A stretch of 43,641 nt of DNA, from the NCBI RefSeq assembly GCF_025352425.1, contig NZ_JANXTI010000007.1, forward strand, positions 1 to 43,641. The letters are read 5' to 3'. The notes under the pieces are model-generated. The model was not told where the DNA came from. It searched no databases and saw nothing but the letters and a program-made list of their open reading frames with translations. The first letter of the stretch is position 1. Each line of letters starts with the position of its first letter. Source of the stretch: Flavobacterium sp. (lineage in GTDB: Bacteria; Bacteroidota; Bacteroidia; Flavobacteriales; Flavobacteriaceae). The translations under genes were made by a program, and so were the position numbers. Positions 8,281 through 19,275 of the stretch are shown here, piece by piece.

Positions 8281-10143
8281 ATGTACAAAAAATCATTTTT
8301 ACGCCCAATTTTAATTGTTGGATTTATAACTTTAATTTTCGCATCCTGCGATAAAGATTTTAATGAATTAGGAACAGATATTGTAGGCGATGACCATTAC
8401 GATTTTAAGCTTGATTCACTATCAACAGTAAAAGTATACAATCAAAAAATAGGACCAATAGCTTCAAATAATTTGCCTATAAATCCGCTTGGTTTTTATT
8501 CAAACCCTGCTTTTGGAGATACACATGCTAACTTTGTAACACAGTTAGAACTTTCGAGCCTTCATCCGGTTTTTAATAACACCGTTCCTGCTGATTACGT
8601 TGACCTACCGGTTATAGACAGCGTAATTTTGGATATTCCTTATTTTAAGAAGTTTTTGAATAAAAACGCGACCACGGAAGTGAGTACTTTCAGGTTGGAT
8701 TCTATTTATGGAGAAACTCCATATGATCAAACTCCTCTCACAATTAATTCAAAGTTTAAGTTGAGCGTTTATCAATCTAATTATTATTTAAGGGATTTGG
8801 ACCCTAACCAATCTTTAGTTGAACAACAATTGTTTTATACGGATGAAAATAATCTTATAGATATTAATAAGTCAGTTTTGTTAAATAATGCCCCTCTTAC
8901 AGATCCTCTTTCAGGTATAGAAGGAACACACAATGCTGATGGACGTGAAAATGAGCAATTTTATTTCGATAAAAGAGAACATAAATTAACAACCTACAAA
9001 TCGGATGGTGTTACTAAGCAATATCCAAGATCCGCGCCTTCAATGCGATTGCATTTAAGAACCGATGTTTTTTATGATAAAATTTTAAATGCCCCAAGCG
9101 GCCAATTGGATAATGATGGGCTATTTAAAAATTATTTCCGTGGAATTTATTTTAAAACTGAAAATGGAAATCCCGGCAATATGGCGATGATTAATTTTAA
9201 AGCGGGAAAAATAACAATATATTACAAAGAAGATAAAATCACCCCTGACAATCCGACTACAACTACAGTAAATGAATACAAAAAAGAAAGACCCAGCAAA
9301 ACATTCGCGTTAAATCTTAGGGGAAACACTATAAGTTTGCTGCAAAATTCTAATGAAAATATTGATTATTTGAATGCTGCCAATAGTTCACAGGAAGCAT
9401 CCCGAATTTATTTAAAAGGAGGCGAAGGCGCAATGGCCATTATAGATTTGTTTGGCTCAGTTGATACAAATGGATATACACTGAATCCTGCTTTTAATGA
9501 AAATCGTCCCGTTAGTGCAACCAATCTTAAATACATTGTCAATACCACTCCAAACGGAATCTCAGATGAGATTGATAATATTAAAATCAATGGATGGTTA
9601 ATCAATGAGGCCAACCTTACATTTCATATTGACAACAGTAAAATGAGGAATTCAAATCCGGATTTAGATAAAAAAATCTTTGAACCTGGCCGTATTTATC
9701 TTTATGATTTAACCAATAAAAAACCAATTATTGATTATTTGTATGACTTTAATTCTAACGGTCTTTATCCAAAATTTAACAAAGCTATTTTTGGAGGATC
9801 TCTTGCGGACTCCAAAGGAATTTTTGTAAAACAGATAAGAGGGTCCGATGGCTTTATATCAAATAAAGGAAGTAAATACAAAATCAGAATTACAAACTAC
9901 GTTAGGAATTTAGTTAAAAATGATTCTATTAATGTTCGTCTTGGATTATCAGTTACCGAAAGTATAAATGACATTGGTCTTTCTAAACTAAGAACGCCAA
10001 ACAGCAACTTTAGTAGCGCACCAGCTATGTCTGTATTAAGTCAGCTGGGAACTATTTTGTATGGAACCAATATTCCTGTGGCTCAAACTCCGGAATATAA
10101 GAAAAGATTAAAACTTGAAATTTATTATACCAAACCTAATTAA
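8281..10143 (+). CDS. DUF4270 family surface/periplasmic lipoprotein
   Basis: 620 residues. The signal peptide ends in lipobox FASC (C23), followed by [17 protein letters not shown], the hallmark start of DUF4270 proteins. The rest is a long beta-rich region with [15 protein letters not shown], repeated Tyr-rich strands and a C-terminal [11 protein letters not shown] strand. The function is unknown; the family is common in Flavobacteriaceae. It sits between the GT5-like gene and glmS, all rightward with short gaps, and this suggests a link to sugar-nucleotide or envelope supply. That link is inference. Confidence 0.85.
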   Translation: MYKKSFLRPILIVGFITLIFASCDKDFNELGTDIVGDDHYDFKLDSLSTVKVYNQKIGPIASNNLPINPLGFYSNPAFGDTHANFVTQLELSSLHPVFNNTVPADYVDLPVIDSVILDIPYFKKFLNKNATTEVSTFRLDSIYGETPYDQTPLTINSKFKLSVYQSNYYLRDLDPNQSLVEQQLFYTDENNLIDINKSVLLNNAPLTDPLSGIEGTHNADGRENEQFYFDKREHKLTTYKSDGVTKQYPRSAPSMRLHLRTDVFYDKILNAPSGQLDNDGLFKNYFRGIYFKTENGNPGNMAMINFKAGKITIYYKEDKITPDNPTTTTVNEYKKERPSKTFALNLRGNTISLLQNSNENIDYLNAANSSQEASRIYLKGGEGAMAIIDLFGSVDTNGYTLNPAFNENRPVSATNLKYIVNTTPNGISDEIDNIKINGWLINEANLTFHIDNSKMRNSNPDLDKKIFEPGRIYLYDLTNKKPIIDYLYDFNSNGLYPKFNKAIFGGSLADSKGIFVKQIRGSDGFISNKGSKYKIRITNYVRNLVKNDSINVRLGLSVTESINDIGLSKLRTPNSNFSSAPAMSVLSQLGTILYGTNIPVAQTPEYKKRLKLEIYYTKPN

Positions 10144-10155
10144 TATCTAAATGTT

Positions 10156-12006
10156 ATGTGTGGAATTGTTGGCTATATCGGATTTAGAGAAGCATACCCA
10201 ATTATAATAAAAGGGTTAAAAAGATTAGAATATAGAGGTTATGATAGTGCCGGAATCATGTTGTGTGATGACAAAGACCTTAAAATTTCAAAAACTAAGG
10301 GAAAAGTTTCCGATCTTGAAGAAAAAGCGGAGACTATAGCTTCTTCTAAAGCCACTATTGGAATGGGGCATACCCGTTGGGCAACCCACGGCGTCCCAAA
10401 TGACATCAATTCACATCCCCATGTTTCTAATTCAGGGAACATCGTAATTATCCACAACGGAATCATAGAAAATTATGAGCCTCTAAAAAAGGAATTACTA
10501 AAAAGGGGATACACTTTTACATCAGATACAGATACAGAGGTTTTGGTAAACTTGATTGAAGATGTAAAAAAGAAAGAAAACATCAAACTGGGAAAAGCAG
10601 TTCAGATTGCCTTAAACCAAGTTGTCGGAGCCTATGCCATTTGTGTTTTTGACAAAGAAAATCCAGATGAAATCGTCGTTGCAAGGTTAGGAAGTCCAAT
10701 AGCAATTGGAGTAGGAGAAGATGAATTTTTTATTGCATCCGATGCTTCTCCTTTTATTGAATATACATCAAATGCCATTTATTTAGAAGATGAGGAAATG
10801 GCTATCGTTAGATTACACAAACCATTAAAAATCAGAAAAATAAAAGATGATTCTTTAGTCGATCCATACATTCAGGAACTGCAAATGAATTTGGAGCAAA
10901 TCGAAAAAGGCGGTTATGATCATTTTATGTTAAAAGAAATCTATGAGCAACCTAATGTGATTAAGGACACTTATAGAGGAAGGCTTTTGGCCAATCAAGG
11001 CATTATTCAAATGGCCGGTGTAGAAGATAATTTAGAAAAATTTCTCCATGCCGAAAGAATACTGATTGTAGCTTGCGGAACATCTTGGCACGCCGGATTA
11101 GTGGCTGAATATGTAATTGAAGAGTTTGCAAGAATACCAGTTGAGGTTGAGTATGCTTCAGAGTTTAGGTATAGAAATCCGATCATCAATAAAAATGATG
11201 TTGTAATTGCAATATCACAATCGGGAGAAACCGCCGATACTTTAGCCGCAATTAAGTTAGCCAAAGAAAAAGGCGCCTTTGTGTTTGGAGTTTGCAACGT
11301 TGTAGGTTCGTCAATTTCAAGAGAAACCAATGCTGGTGCCTACACTCATGCCGGTCCGGAAATTGGTGTAGCATCAACCAAAGCTTTTACAACACAAATC
11401 ACAGTGTTAACGATGATAGCGTTGCGTCTAGCAAAAGCAAAAGGCACTTTATTAAACTCGGATTTGCAGCGTTATTTACAGGAATTAGAAGTTATTCCGG
11501 AAAAAGTAGCTGAAGCTTTGGCATCAACTAATGAAATGGCAAAAGAAATTGCCGCTAAATTTAAAGATGCAACAAACTGTTTATACCTTGGAAGAGGTTA
11601 TAACTTCCCGGTTGCATTAGAAGGCGCTTTAAAACTTAAAGAGATATCATACATTCACGCCGAAGGTTATCCTGCAGCCGAAATGAAACATGGACCAATT
11701 GCCTTAATTGATGAACAAATGCCGGTAATTGTCATTGCTCCGAAACAAGGTCATTATGACAAAGTGGTAAGTAATATTCAGGAAATTAAATCAAGAAGCG
11801 GAAAAATTATTGCGATTGTCACCAAAGGCGATACACAAGTAAAAGGTTTAGCGGATCATGTTATTGAAATCCCTGAAACTTCGGATGCGTTATCACCTTT
11901 AATAACTACAATTCCATTACAATTATTATCTTATCATATTGCTGTGATGAGGAATTGCAATGTGGATCAGCCAAGAAACTTGGCAAAATCTGTTACGGTA
12001 GAATAG
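10156..12006 (+). CDS. glmS: Glutamine--fructose-6-phosphate aminotransferase (isomerizing)
   Basis: 616 residues. Cys2 (after Met) is the amidotransferase nucleophile. RGYDSAG, GMGHTRWATHG and HNGIIENY are the N-terminal glutaminase motifs. Two SIS domains follow (ACGTSWHAG, ISQSGETADTLAA, STKAFTTQ; LGRGYNFPVALEGALKLKE, AEMKHGPIALI), ending in DQPRNLAKSVTVE as in nearly all GlmS. It makes glucosamine-6-phosphate, the entry point to peptidoglycan and lipid A. It is the last gene of its operon and is followed by a hairpin terminator. Confidence 0.98.
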   Translation: MCGIVGYIGFREAYPIIIKGLKRLEYRGYDSAGIMLCDDKDLKISKTKGKVSDLEEKAETIASSKATIGMGHTRWATHGVPNDINSHPHVSNSGNIVIIHNGIIENYEPLKKELLKRGYTFTSDTDTEVLVNLIEDVKKKENIKLGKAVQIALNQVVGAYAICVFDKENPDEIVVARLGSPIAIGVGEDEFFIASDASPFIEYTSNAIYLEDEEMAIVRLHKPLKIRKIKDDSLVDPYIQELQMNLEQIEKGGYDHFMLKEIYEQPNVIKDTYRGRLLANQGIIQMAGVEDNLEKFLHAERILIVACGTSWHAGLVAEYVIEEFARIPVEVEYASEFRYRNPIINKNDVVIAISQSGETADTLAAIKLAKEKGAFVFGVCNVVGSSISRETNAGAYTHAGPEIGVASTKAFTTQITVLTMIALRLAKAKGTLLNSDLQRYLQELEVIPEKVAEALASTNEMAKEIAAKFKDATNCLYLGRGYNFPVALEGALKLKEISYIHAEGYPAAEMKHGPIALIDEQMPVIVIAPKQGHYDKVVSNIQEIKSRSGKIIAIVTKGDTQVKGLADHVIEIPETSDALSPLITTIPLQLLSYHIAVMRNCNVDQPRNLAKSVTVE

Positions 12007-12024
12007 TTTTCAACATAAAACACT

Positions 12025-12056
12025 AAAAAAAGCGAGACATTGTCCCGCTTTTTTTT
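12025..12056 (+). terminator. Rho-independent terminator after glmS
   Basis: The arms AGCGAGAC and GTCCCGCT pair with one mismatch around an ATT loop, flanked by an A run and followed by eight T. It begins about 20 nt past the glmS stop. Confidence 0.8.
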
Positions 12057-12223
12057 GCTTAAAACTTGTGATTTCTTTAATTAAAGTTTCATTTTGTATG
12101 TGTGCATAATATTTTTTTTATTAATAATGGCAAATCGTTAATAAAATCTTAAAAGACACTAATAAATAGTTATGTGGATGCTATAGTTAAAAAATTAATT
12201 ATTGATAAAAACACCCGTTGTTT

Positions 12224-12254
12224 TTGATAATATAAAAAAAATATTTGTACTTTG
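12224..12254 (+). promoter_or_regulatory. Probable promoter of the TonB receptor/SGNH lipoprotein pair
   Basis: TTG at 12224-12226 precedes TACTTTG (12248-12254) by 21 nt. The box has one base fewer than the TAnnTTTG consensus. The receptor ATG follows 28 nt later, at 12283. Confidence 0.4.
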
Positions 12255-12282
12255 GCTTCATAACCAACAAAATTATAACCAA

Positions 12283-15111
12283 ATGAAGATTTATTTATTT
12301 ATCGTTTCATTGTTTTTTTGCGGCATTACCTTTGCGCAAACTACAATATCGGGTTCGGTAAAAGACAGTAAGAACCAACCAGTTTCCGGAGCAAATGTTA
12401 AAATAACTGGCGAAAATTCGGGGACAGTAACGGGCAGTGACGGAAATTTTAGTTTAACAACCACAAAAAAGCCTCCCTTTAACATTGAAGTTTCCAGTGT
12501 AGGCTACGGCACGAAAACGGTTAGCGTTACCACAAACAATCAAAATCTGGGCATAAGCTTAAACGATGAAGAAAATCAACTTGATGAAATTGTCGTTTCG
12601 GCATCGAGAACACCTGAAAGAATTAGAGAATCCCCAGTTACCATTGAAAGATTTGGTATAAAAGATGTTAAAAAAACAGCGGCGCCATCTTTTTATGACG
12701 GATTGGAAAATTTAAAGGAAGTTCAAATGAATACTAGTAGTTTATCTTTTAAATCGATTAATACCCGTGGATTTGCAACTGTGGCAAACACACGATTCTT
12801 GCAATTGGTTGATGGAATGGACAACGCTTCTCCTTTATTGAATTTTGTTTTAGGAAACCTCATAGGAATTTCAGAAATTGATATTCAAAGTGTCGAGTTA
12901 CTTCCGGGCGCATCTTCAGCTCTTTATGGAGCAAATGCATTTAACGGAATTTTATTGATGAATAGTCAAGATCCTTGGACACATCAGGGAATTACTGCTT
13001 ATGTCAAATATGGTCAAACAAGCCAAAAAGCAGCAGGAACAAATAATTTTTACGATTATGGAATTAGGGTAGCCCATGCATTTGACAAGCATTTTGCCGG
13101 GAAAGCTAACTTCACTTTTATGAAAGGAACCGATTGGCATGCAACTAATTATAATGGCATTGATACAAATGGCAATGAAGTCGAAGGAGTAAATAGAAAT
13201 GACCCTAGTTATAATGGTGTAAATGTATATGGTGATGAAGTTGCAATTAACCTAAAAAGCCGAAATGCTTTTGGCTCTGCAGGTTATAATCTTTTGCCAA
13301 ACATAAACATTTCTAGAACAGGATATAGCGAAACAGAATTAACAGAAAGTAAGGTTAAAAATGCAAAAATCGATTTCTCACTTCACTTTAAACCATGGGC
13401 AAATGATTTTGAAATTATTTGGCAATCTAAATTTGGTTTTGGTAATTCAGTTTATCAAGGAGCCAGTAGATATAACCTCAATGGTTTTTTCATGCAGCAG
13501 CATAAAATTGAGTTAAAAGGTAAAAACTTTTTCCTTAGAGGTTATACAACCTCAGAAGATGGCGGGAAGTCTTACGATATGACATTTACTGCAATTAATA
13601 TTAATAGATTATGGAAATCAGACCAACAATGGTTTGCTGATTACGGTGGAGCTTATGGAGCTGCGACTTTAGGTTTGGTTCCTGGTGTAGGAACAACTCC
13701 CGCTGAAGCACACGCTTACGCTAGAAGCAGGGCAGATACCGGAAGATTAATTCCTGGAACACAAGCATTTAAAGACGCATTCAATCAGGTAATTGCTGAC
13801 CCAAGTGTACTAACAGGATCAAAATTAGTCGACAACTCAAGAATCTATCACTCAGATGTTAATTACAACTTTAAGGATTTATTTAAACCCGCAGAAATTC
13901 AGGTTGGAGGTTCTTACAGAACTTATCAATTGAATTCACACGGCAGAATTTATACCGATGCCAATAGCACTATAAATTATAATGAATATGGAGTTTACAC
14001 TCAAGTTCAAAAAAAGCTTATGGATGACAGATTGAAATTAACAGGGTCGGTTCGATATGATAAAGCTAAAAATTTTGATGGTAATTTTTCCCCTCGACTT
14101 TCATTCGTTTATGCTTTAGATAAAGAGAAAAATCATAACATTCGAGGTTCATTCCAAACAGGTTTCAGAAATCCAACAACTCAGGATCAATATATTGGAT
14201 TTGATATCGGAAGCAGAGTGTTGATTGGTTCCGCACCTGATAATTTAACCAGGTTTACGGAAGATTTACCGATTTCGGCCGCTGGTGGTGGTGGTACAGC
14301 AACTTTAGATGGTGACCAAGCTTATCACAATTCATTTACAAAGGATTCTTATAATGCATTCGATAATTACTACAGATCTCATTCTGTTTCTACAATCAAT
14401 ACAGCAGCTGCAGCTGCCTTGCTGGTAAAAGCAGATGTAAATTTAGTAAAACCAGAACAAGTGAAAGCATTTGATTTAGGATATAGAGCAAATGTTAAAG
14501 GATTCTCTTTAGACCTTAATGGATACTATAATATTTACAATGACTTTATTGGAAATGTTAATGTAATAACGCCATATTATGGAACCGCCGAAACCAGTCC
14601 AACCGATGTTACACCTACATCTGCTTCAGCTGCACTAGCCAATAGAGATTCAAGAGAATATCAACTTTATACCAATACCGACGTTGAAGTAAAATCATAT
14701 GGCTTTGGTGTAGGTCTAACCAAAAAAATCTACAAGGATTTTGAATTTAGCGGAAACTATAATTATTCAGCATTTGATTTTGATAAAGCTAAGGATCCAA
14801 ATTTTGAAGCAAGTTTCAACACTCCAAAACATAGGGTAAAAGGTAGCTTAAGTAACGATAAATTGTTTGGAAATTTAGGACTCTCTGTTAGTGCAAGATG
14901 GAATTCAGAATATTTATGGGAATCTTCTTTTGCCGATGGTATGATTGACGAAGCAACAGTGATTGATGTACAAGCGAACTATAATATTAAGTCATTGAAA
15001 TCAATACTTAAAGTTGGTGCAACAAATATCGGCGGAAAAGAATACGGACAAGTAATAGGAGCAGGGCTAATTGGACAACAATATTTCCTTTCCTTAACTA
15101 TCACGCCTTAA
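12283..15111 (+). CDS. TonB-dependent outer-membrane receptor with N-terminal carboxypeptidase-regulatory-like domain
   Basis: The ATG at 12283 is chosen because it begins a signal peptide (MKIYLFIVSLFFCGITFAQ), giving 942 residues. Residues ~20-95 form a CarboxypepD-regulatory-like domain (TISGSVKDSKNQPVSGANV). LDEIVVSASR marks the TonB-box region near 100-110. The plug (residues ~115-220) includes STRGFA-like SINTRGFATVANTRF and LLPGASSALYGANAFNGILLM. The rest is a large beta-barrel ending in QQYFLSLTITP. The substrate cannot be read from sequence. The receptor is followed after 28 nt by an SGNH lipoprotein, a pairing that suggests ester or lipid substrates at the surface, but this is only inference. 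Confidence 0.93.
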   Translation: MKIYLFIVSLFFCGITFAQTTISGSVKDSKNQPVSGANVKITGENSGTVTGSDGNFSLTTTKKPPFNIEVSSVGYGTKTVSVTTNNQNLGISLNDEENQLDEIVVSASRTPERIRESPVTIERFGIKDVKKTAAPSFYDGLENLKEVQMNTSSLSFKSINTRGFATVANTRFLQLVDGMDNASPLLNFVLGNLIGISEIDIQSVELLPGASSALYGANAFNGILLMNSQDPWTHQGITAYVKYGQTSQKAAGTNNFYDYGIRVAHAFDKHFAGKANFTFMKGTDWHATNYNGIDTNGNEVEGVNRNDPSYNGVNVYGDEVAINLKSRNAFGSAGYNLLPNINISRTGYSETELTESKVKNAKIDFSLHFKPWANDFEIIWQSKFGFGNSVYQGASRYNLNGFFMQQHKIELKGKNFFLRGYTTSEDGGKSYDMTFTAININRLWKSDQQWFADYGGAYGAATLGLVPGVGTTPAEAHAYARSRADTGRLIPGTQAFKDAFNQVIADPSVLTGSKLVDNSRIYHSDVNYNFKDLFKPAEIQVGGSYRTYQLNSHGRIYTDANSTINYNEYGVYTQVQKKLMDDRLKLTGSVRYDKAKNFDGNFSPRLSFVYALDKEKNHNIRGSFQTGFRNPTTQDQYIGFDIGSRVLIGSAPDNLTRFTEDLPISAAGGGGTATLDGDQAYHNSFTKDSYNAFDNYYRSHSVSTINTAAAAALLVKADVNLVKPEQVKAFDLGYRANVKGFSLDLNGYYNIYNDFIGNVNVITPYYGTAETSPTDVTPTSASAALANRDSREYQLYTNTDVEVKSYGFGVGLTKKIYKDFEFSGNYNYSAFDFDKAKDPNFEASFNTPKHRVKGSLSNDKLFGNLGLSVSARWNSEYLWESSFADGMIDEATVIDVQANYNIKSLKSILKVGATNIGGKEYGQVIGAGLIGQQYFLSLTITP

Positions 15112-15139
15112 AATTCAACAATTAATAAATTAAAATATT

Positions 15140-16696
15140 ATGATAAAAAATTTCAAATGGCTATTATTGGTTTCGTTAACCTTTGTAGCATGCTCAAGTG
15201 ATGAAGAAGTTGTTGATCAAAATTCATCAGATGGATTGCCATTGACAGCCGGCAGCGCCGATTTTACTAAATATGTTTCAGTAGGAAATTCTTTAACGGC
15301 GGGTTATTCTGATAGCGCACTTTTTATGGAAGGGCAAAAAGGGTCCTATCCTAATTTATTATCCCAACAATTTGCTTTAGTTGGTGGTGGGGAATTCAAA
15401 ATCCCTTACACAAATGATAATGTGGGAGGATTGTTATTAGGAGGATTCCAAATACAAGGGCCAAGACTTTATTTTAATGGAAGTGGACCAGCGCCCGTTA
15501 CCGGAACAATTACTACCGAAATCACGAATGTTTTAACCGGACCATTCAACAATATGGGAGTTCCTGGAGCAAAAAGTTTTCACTTATTAGCAGCAGGATA
15601 TGGTAATGTTGCAGGTGTTCTATCCGGACAAGCAAATCCTTATTTCGTTCGATTTGCATCTTCTCCAACTGCATCTGTCTTAGGTGATGCGGTAGCACAA
15701 AATCCAACTTTCTTCTCTTTATGGATTGGAAACAATGACGTTTTATCTTATGCAACTTCTGGTGGAACAGGTGTTAATCAATTAGGAAATCTTAATCCAG
15801 CAACTTATGGTGGGAATGATATTACCGATCCCAACGTATTTGCAAGTGTTTATAGCACATTGTTAGACGGCTTAACCGCTAACGGCGCCGGAGGTGTTGT
15901 GGCTAATATTCCCGATGTAACATCAGTTCCTTTCTTTACTACAGTTCCTACTAATCCAATACCAGGATTACCACCGGCAAGTGCTGCTCAATTAAATCAA
16001 TTATTTGGCGCAATAAACCAAATAACTACTGCGTTAGGACAGCCTAGTAGATTTTCAGTTTTGGTGTCAGACGATGGAAATCCTGCTACAACTGAAAAAA
16101 ATCCGTTATTAATAATAGATGAATCATTACCTAATTTAGCAACATATATTACAGGTGCACTTACCCCGGTTTTGGGAGCTCCAACGGCTGGATATTTAGG
16201 AAATTTATACGGAAGAGCAAGACATGCAAGAAATACCGTTGGTGATAGAGATTATATTTTATTAACGGCTAGAAGCGTAATTGGAACCACACAAACAGGA
16301 GCACCTTCTCCATTTAATGTTATCGGTGTTTCTAACCCTATGCAAGACGGAACGACACTAACAGCAGATGAAACGTTACAGGTAAAAACCGCAACTGATG
16401 CTTATAATACCACAATTCGGGCATTAGCAACAGCTAAAAACGTAGCTTTTGTAGACGCAAATGCAGTATTAAATCAAGTGGCAACTGTCGGAGTATTTAA
16501 TGGCGGTTACACAGTAAATTCAACCTATGTAACGGGTGGCGCTTTTTCTCTAGATGGAGTTCATCCAAGTCCAAGAGGTTATTCTTTAATTGCAAATGAA
16601 TTTCTAAAAGCAATAAACCTCCGATATGGTTCTAATTTTAAAGGTATGATTTTTCAGATTTCAGAATTATGTTTCCTCCGGTTTTATAGAAATTAA
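15140..16696 (+). CDS. SGNH/GDSL hydrolase family lipoprotein, 3' end probably frameshifted
   Basis: 518 residues as read. Lipobox FVAC gives acylated C18. The SGNH blocks are visible: block I SVGNSLTAGY with nucleophile S51, block III WIGNND (196-200), and block V DGVHPSPRGY with D472 and H475. An esterase or lipase role at the outer membrane is likely, and the lipid anchor would hold it beside the receptor encoded just upstream. After RYGSNFKG the frame gives IFQISELCFLRFYRN, an atypical ending. The +2 frame from 16648 reads DFSDFRIMFPPVL then stop (16689), which looks more like a natural C-terminus. A single missing base near 16646-16648 would explain this. Confidence 0.85.
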   Translation: MIKNFKWLLLVSLTFVACSSDEEVVDQNSSDGLPLTAGSADFTKYVSVGNSLTAGYSDSALFMEGQKGSYPNLLSQQFALVGGGEFKIPYTNDNVGGLLLGGFQIQGPRLYFNGSGPAPVTGTITTEITNVLTGPFNNMGVPGAKSFHLLAAGYGNVAGVLSGQANPYFVRFASSPTASVLGDAVAQNPTFFSLWIGNNDVLSYATSGGTGVNQLGNLNPATYGGNDITDPNVFASVYSTLLDGLTANGAGGVVANIPDVTSVPFFTTVPTNPIPGLPPASAAQLNQLFGAINQITTALGQPSRFSVLVSDDGNPATTEKNPLLIIDESLPNLATYITGALTPVLGAPTAGYLGNLYGRARHARNTVGDRDYILLTARSVIGTTQTGAPSPFNVIGVSNPMQDGTTLTADETLQVKTATDAYNTTIRALATAKNVAFVDANAVLNQVATVGVFNGGYTVNSTYVTGGAFSLDGVHPSPRGYSLIANEFLKAINLRYGSNFKGMIFQISELCFLRFYRN

Positions 16697-16710
16697 ACAA
16701 ATAGATTTAT

Positions 16711-16745
16711 AAAAACCATCCCGCATTTTGCCGGATGGTTTTTTG
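16711..16745 (+). terminator. Rho-independent terminator after the SGNH lipoprotein
   Basis: AAACCATCC and GGATGGTTT pair around a short CG/T-rich loop and are followed by a run of T. Confidence 0.85.
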
Positions 16746-16790
16746 TTATTACAATGATTCAAAAAATCTTCTTTTTTTCTAAAAAATTTA

Positions 16791-16821
16791 TTGATTTTTC
16801 GATTTATAAAAATTATCTTTG
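16791..16821 (+). promoter_or_regulatory. Promoter of atpD-atpC
   Basis: TTG (16791-16793), 20 nt, then TATCTTTG (16814-16821) is a full match to the Bacteroidota promoter form. The atpD ATG lies about 60 nt downstream. Confidence 0.65.
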
Positions 16822-16879
16822 CGCTCTGATAAAAAGAGGTATTTTAATAAACCTAAATAGCTATTTAATAAATACATAA

Positions 16880-18394
<1,515 letters not shown>

Positions 18395-18410
18395 TAGAAT
18401 TACAAATTAC

Positions 18411-18447
18411 AAATTACGAATTATCAATTTTTCGTAATTCGTAATTT
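18411..18447. repeat. Inverted repeat in the atpD-atpC spacer
   Basis: AAATTACGAATTA (18411-18423) and TAATTCGTAATTT (18435-18447) are perfectly complementary 13-base arms with an 11-nt loop. Flanking bases repeat the same ATTACGAATT theme (18401-18410, 18451-18460). In RNA this would form a hairpin within the operon without a T run, so it more likely sets relative expression or mRNA stability than ends transcription. Confidence 0.7.
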
Positions 18448-18469
18448 CAAATTCGTAATTAATTAAATT

Positions 18470-18751
18470 ATGATTTTAGAAATAGTATCGCCGGAAGCTA
18501 CATTATTCAAAGGAGAAGTTACTTCGGTTTCTTTACCGGGTGTAACAGGTTCGTTCCAAATTCTGAACAACCACGCCCCAATAGTTTCTATTTTAAAGCA
18601 CGGGGTTATCAAGATTGAAGCACCAAGTTTTGCAATCCATAAAGAAGTAGCAGCCAGGTTTACCAAAGTAAACGAGCAAAACTACCTTTTGGAAATCAAT
18701 TCAGGAACTATTGAAATGAAAGACAATAAAGTAATTGTATTAGCTGACTAA
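18470..18751 (+). CDS. atpC: F1Fo ATP synthase subunit epsilon, N-terminal-domain form
   Basis: 93 residues. MILEIVSPEATLFKGEVTSVSLPGVTGSFQILNNHAPIV (start only: MILEIVSPEATLFKGEV) is the typical epsilon beta-sandwich, with LPG and NHAP motifs. The protein ends at VIVLAD, so the C-terminal helical hairpin found in E. coli epsilon (total ~139 residues) is absent. Short epsilons of this kind are normal in Bacteroidota. It follows atpD after 75 nt that hold an inverted repeat. Confidence 0.95.
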   Translation: MILEIVSPEATLFKGEVTSVSLPGVTGSFQILNNHAPIVSILKHGVIKIEAPSFAIHKEVAARFTKVNEQNYLLEINSGTIEMKDNKVIVLAD

Positions 18752-18770
18752 TACCATTCAAAATAAAAGA

Positions 18771-18800
18771 AAAAGCCCGACAGTAATGTTGGGCTTTTTT
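18771..18800 (+). terminator. Rho-independent terminator after atpC
   Basis: AAAAGCCCGACA pairs with TGTTGGGCTTTT (one G-T pair) around a 4-nt loop and is followed by T residues. Confidence 0.85.
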
Positions 18801-18803
18801 ATT

Positions 18804-18874
18804 AGGAGCTAATCCAGCTTTCCACTTTATCTTTTTCTTAAAAAAGAAAAAGGATGCCGTTCCAATCTGGGCTA
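18804..18874. repeat. REP-like imperfect long palindrome
   Basis: The element runs from AGGAGCTAATCCAGC to AATCTGGGCTA. Its centre holds a perfect 9-bp stem, CTTTTTCTT (18831-18839) against AAGAAAAAG (18844-18852). The outer arms pair imperfectly (TAATCCAGC with GGGCTA; TTTCCACTTTATC with GGATGCCG). From memory, extragenic elements of the form AGGAGCTA...AAAGGATGCCG...GGGCTA recur in Flavobacterium genomes; I cannot test that here. It lies between the ends of two convergent genes. Confidence 0.55.
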
Positions 18875-18878
18875 AAAA

Positions 18879-19049
18879 TCATTTCACTTTTTTAAGAGAT
18901 TTAATTACTAACGAAGCTAATACATAAGCTTCAATCATCAACCCTGAAATCAGCACATATTTTGAAAATTCAAAATGATAAATTTTTAACAAAGTTCCTA
19001 TAATTAACAGCACCATTCCCACTACCAATAAGATAAGCTCTTTCTTCAT
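18879..19049 (-). CDS. Small two-helix membrane protein, GldL-N-terminus-like
   Basis: 56 residues (MKKELILLVVGM... to SLKKVK). Two hydrophobic segments are joined by KIYHFEFSK. The pattern IIGTLLKIYHFEF followed by GLMIEAYVLASLV resembles the N-terminal membrane hairpin of GldL (G-x-LFKI-x-H, then GLxxEA), but the cytoplasmic part of GldL is missing. It starts eight nt past the HTH gene and runs in the same direction, so it may share its transcript. The function is unknown. Confidence 0.6.
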   Translation of the reverse strand: MKKELILLVVGMVLLIIGTLLKIYHFEFSKYVLISGLMIEAYVLASLVIKSLKKVK

Positions 19050-19057
19050 AAGTGTTT

Positions 19058-19273
19058 TTATTTTTTTATTTCGTTTACATATTCCATAATATCACCAGGC
19101 TGACAGTCCAATATTTCGCAAATCAATTCCAAAGTAGAAAGCCGAATCGCCTTAACTTTTCCAGTTTTTAGAATTGATAAATTTGCTGTTGTAATTCCAA
19201 TTCTCTCTGCTAATTCATTAGAACGCATCTTTCTTTTGGCCAGCATTACATCAAGATTAATTACTATTGGCAT
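19058..19273 (-). CDS. Cro/CI-type HTH transcriptional regulator (YozG-like)
   Basis: 71 residues, almost entirely one HTH-XRE domain: MLAKRKMRSNELAERIGIT, then TANLSILKTGKVKAIRL as the recognition part, and ELICEILDCQPGDIMEYV. This short form pairs with DUF2975 membrane proteins in many bacteria, and here the DUF2975 gene ends two bases before its start. It probably regulates its own operon. Confidence 0.9.
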   Translation of the reverse strand: MPIVINLDVMLAKRKMRSNELAERIGITTANLSILKTGKVKAIRLSTLELICEILDCQPGDIMEYVNEIKK

Positions 19274-19275
19274 AG

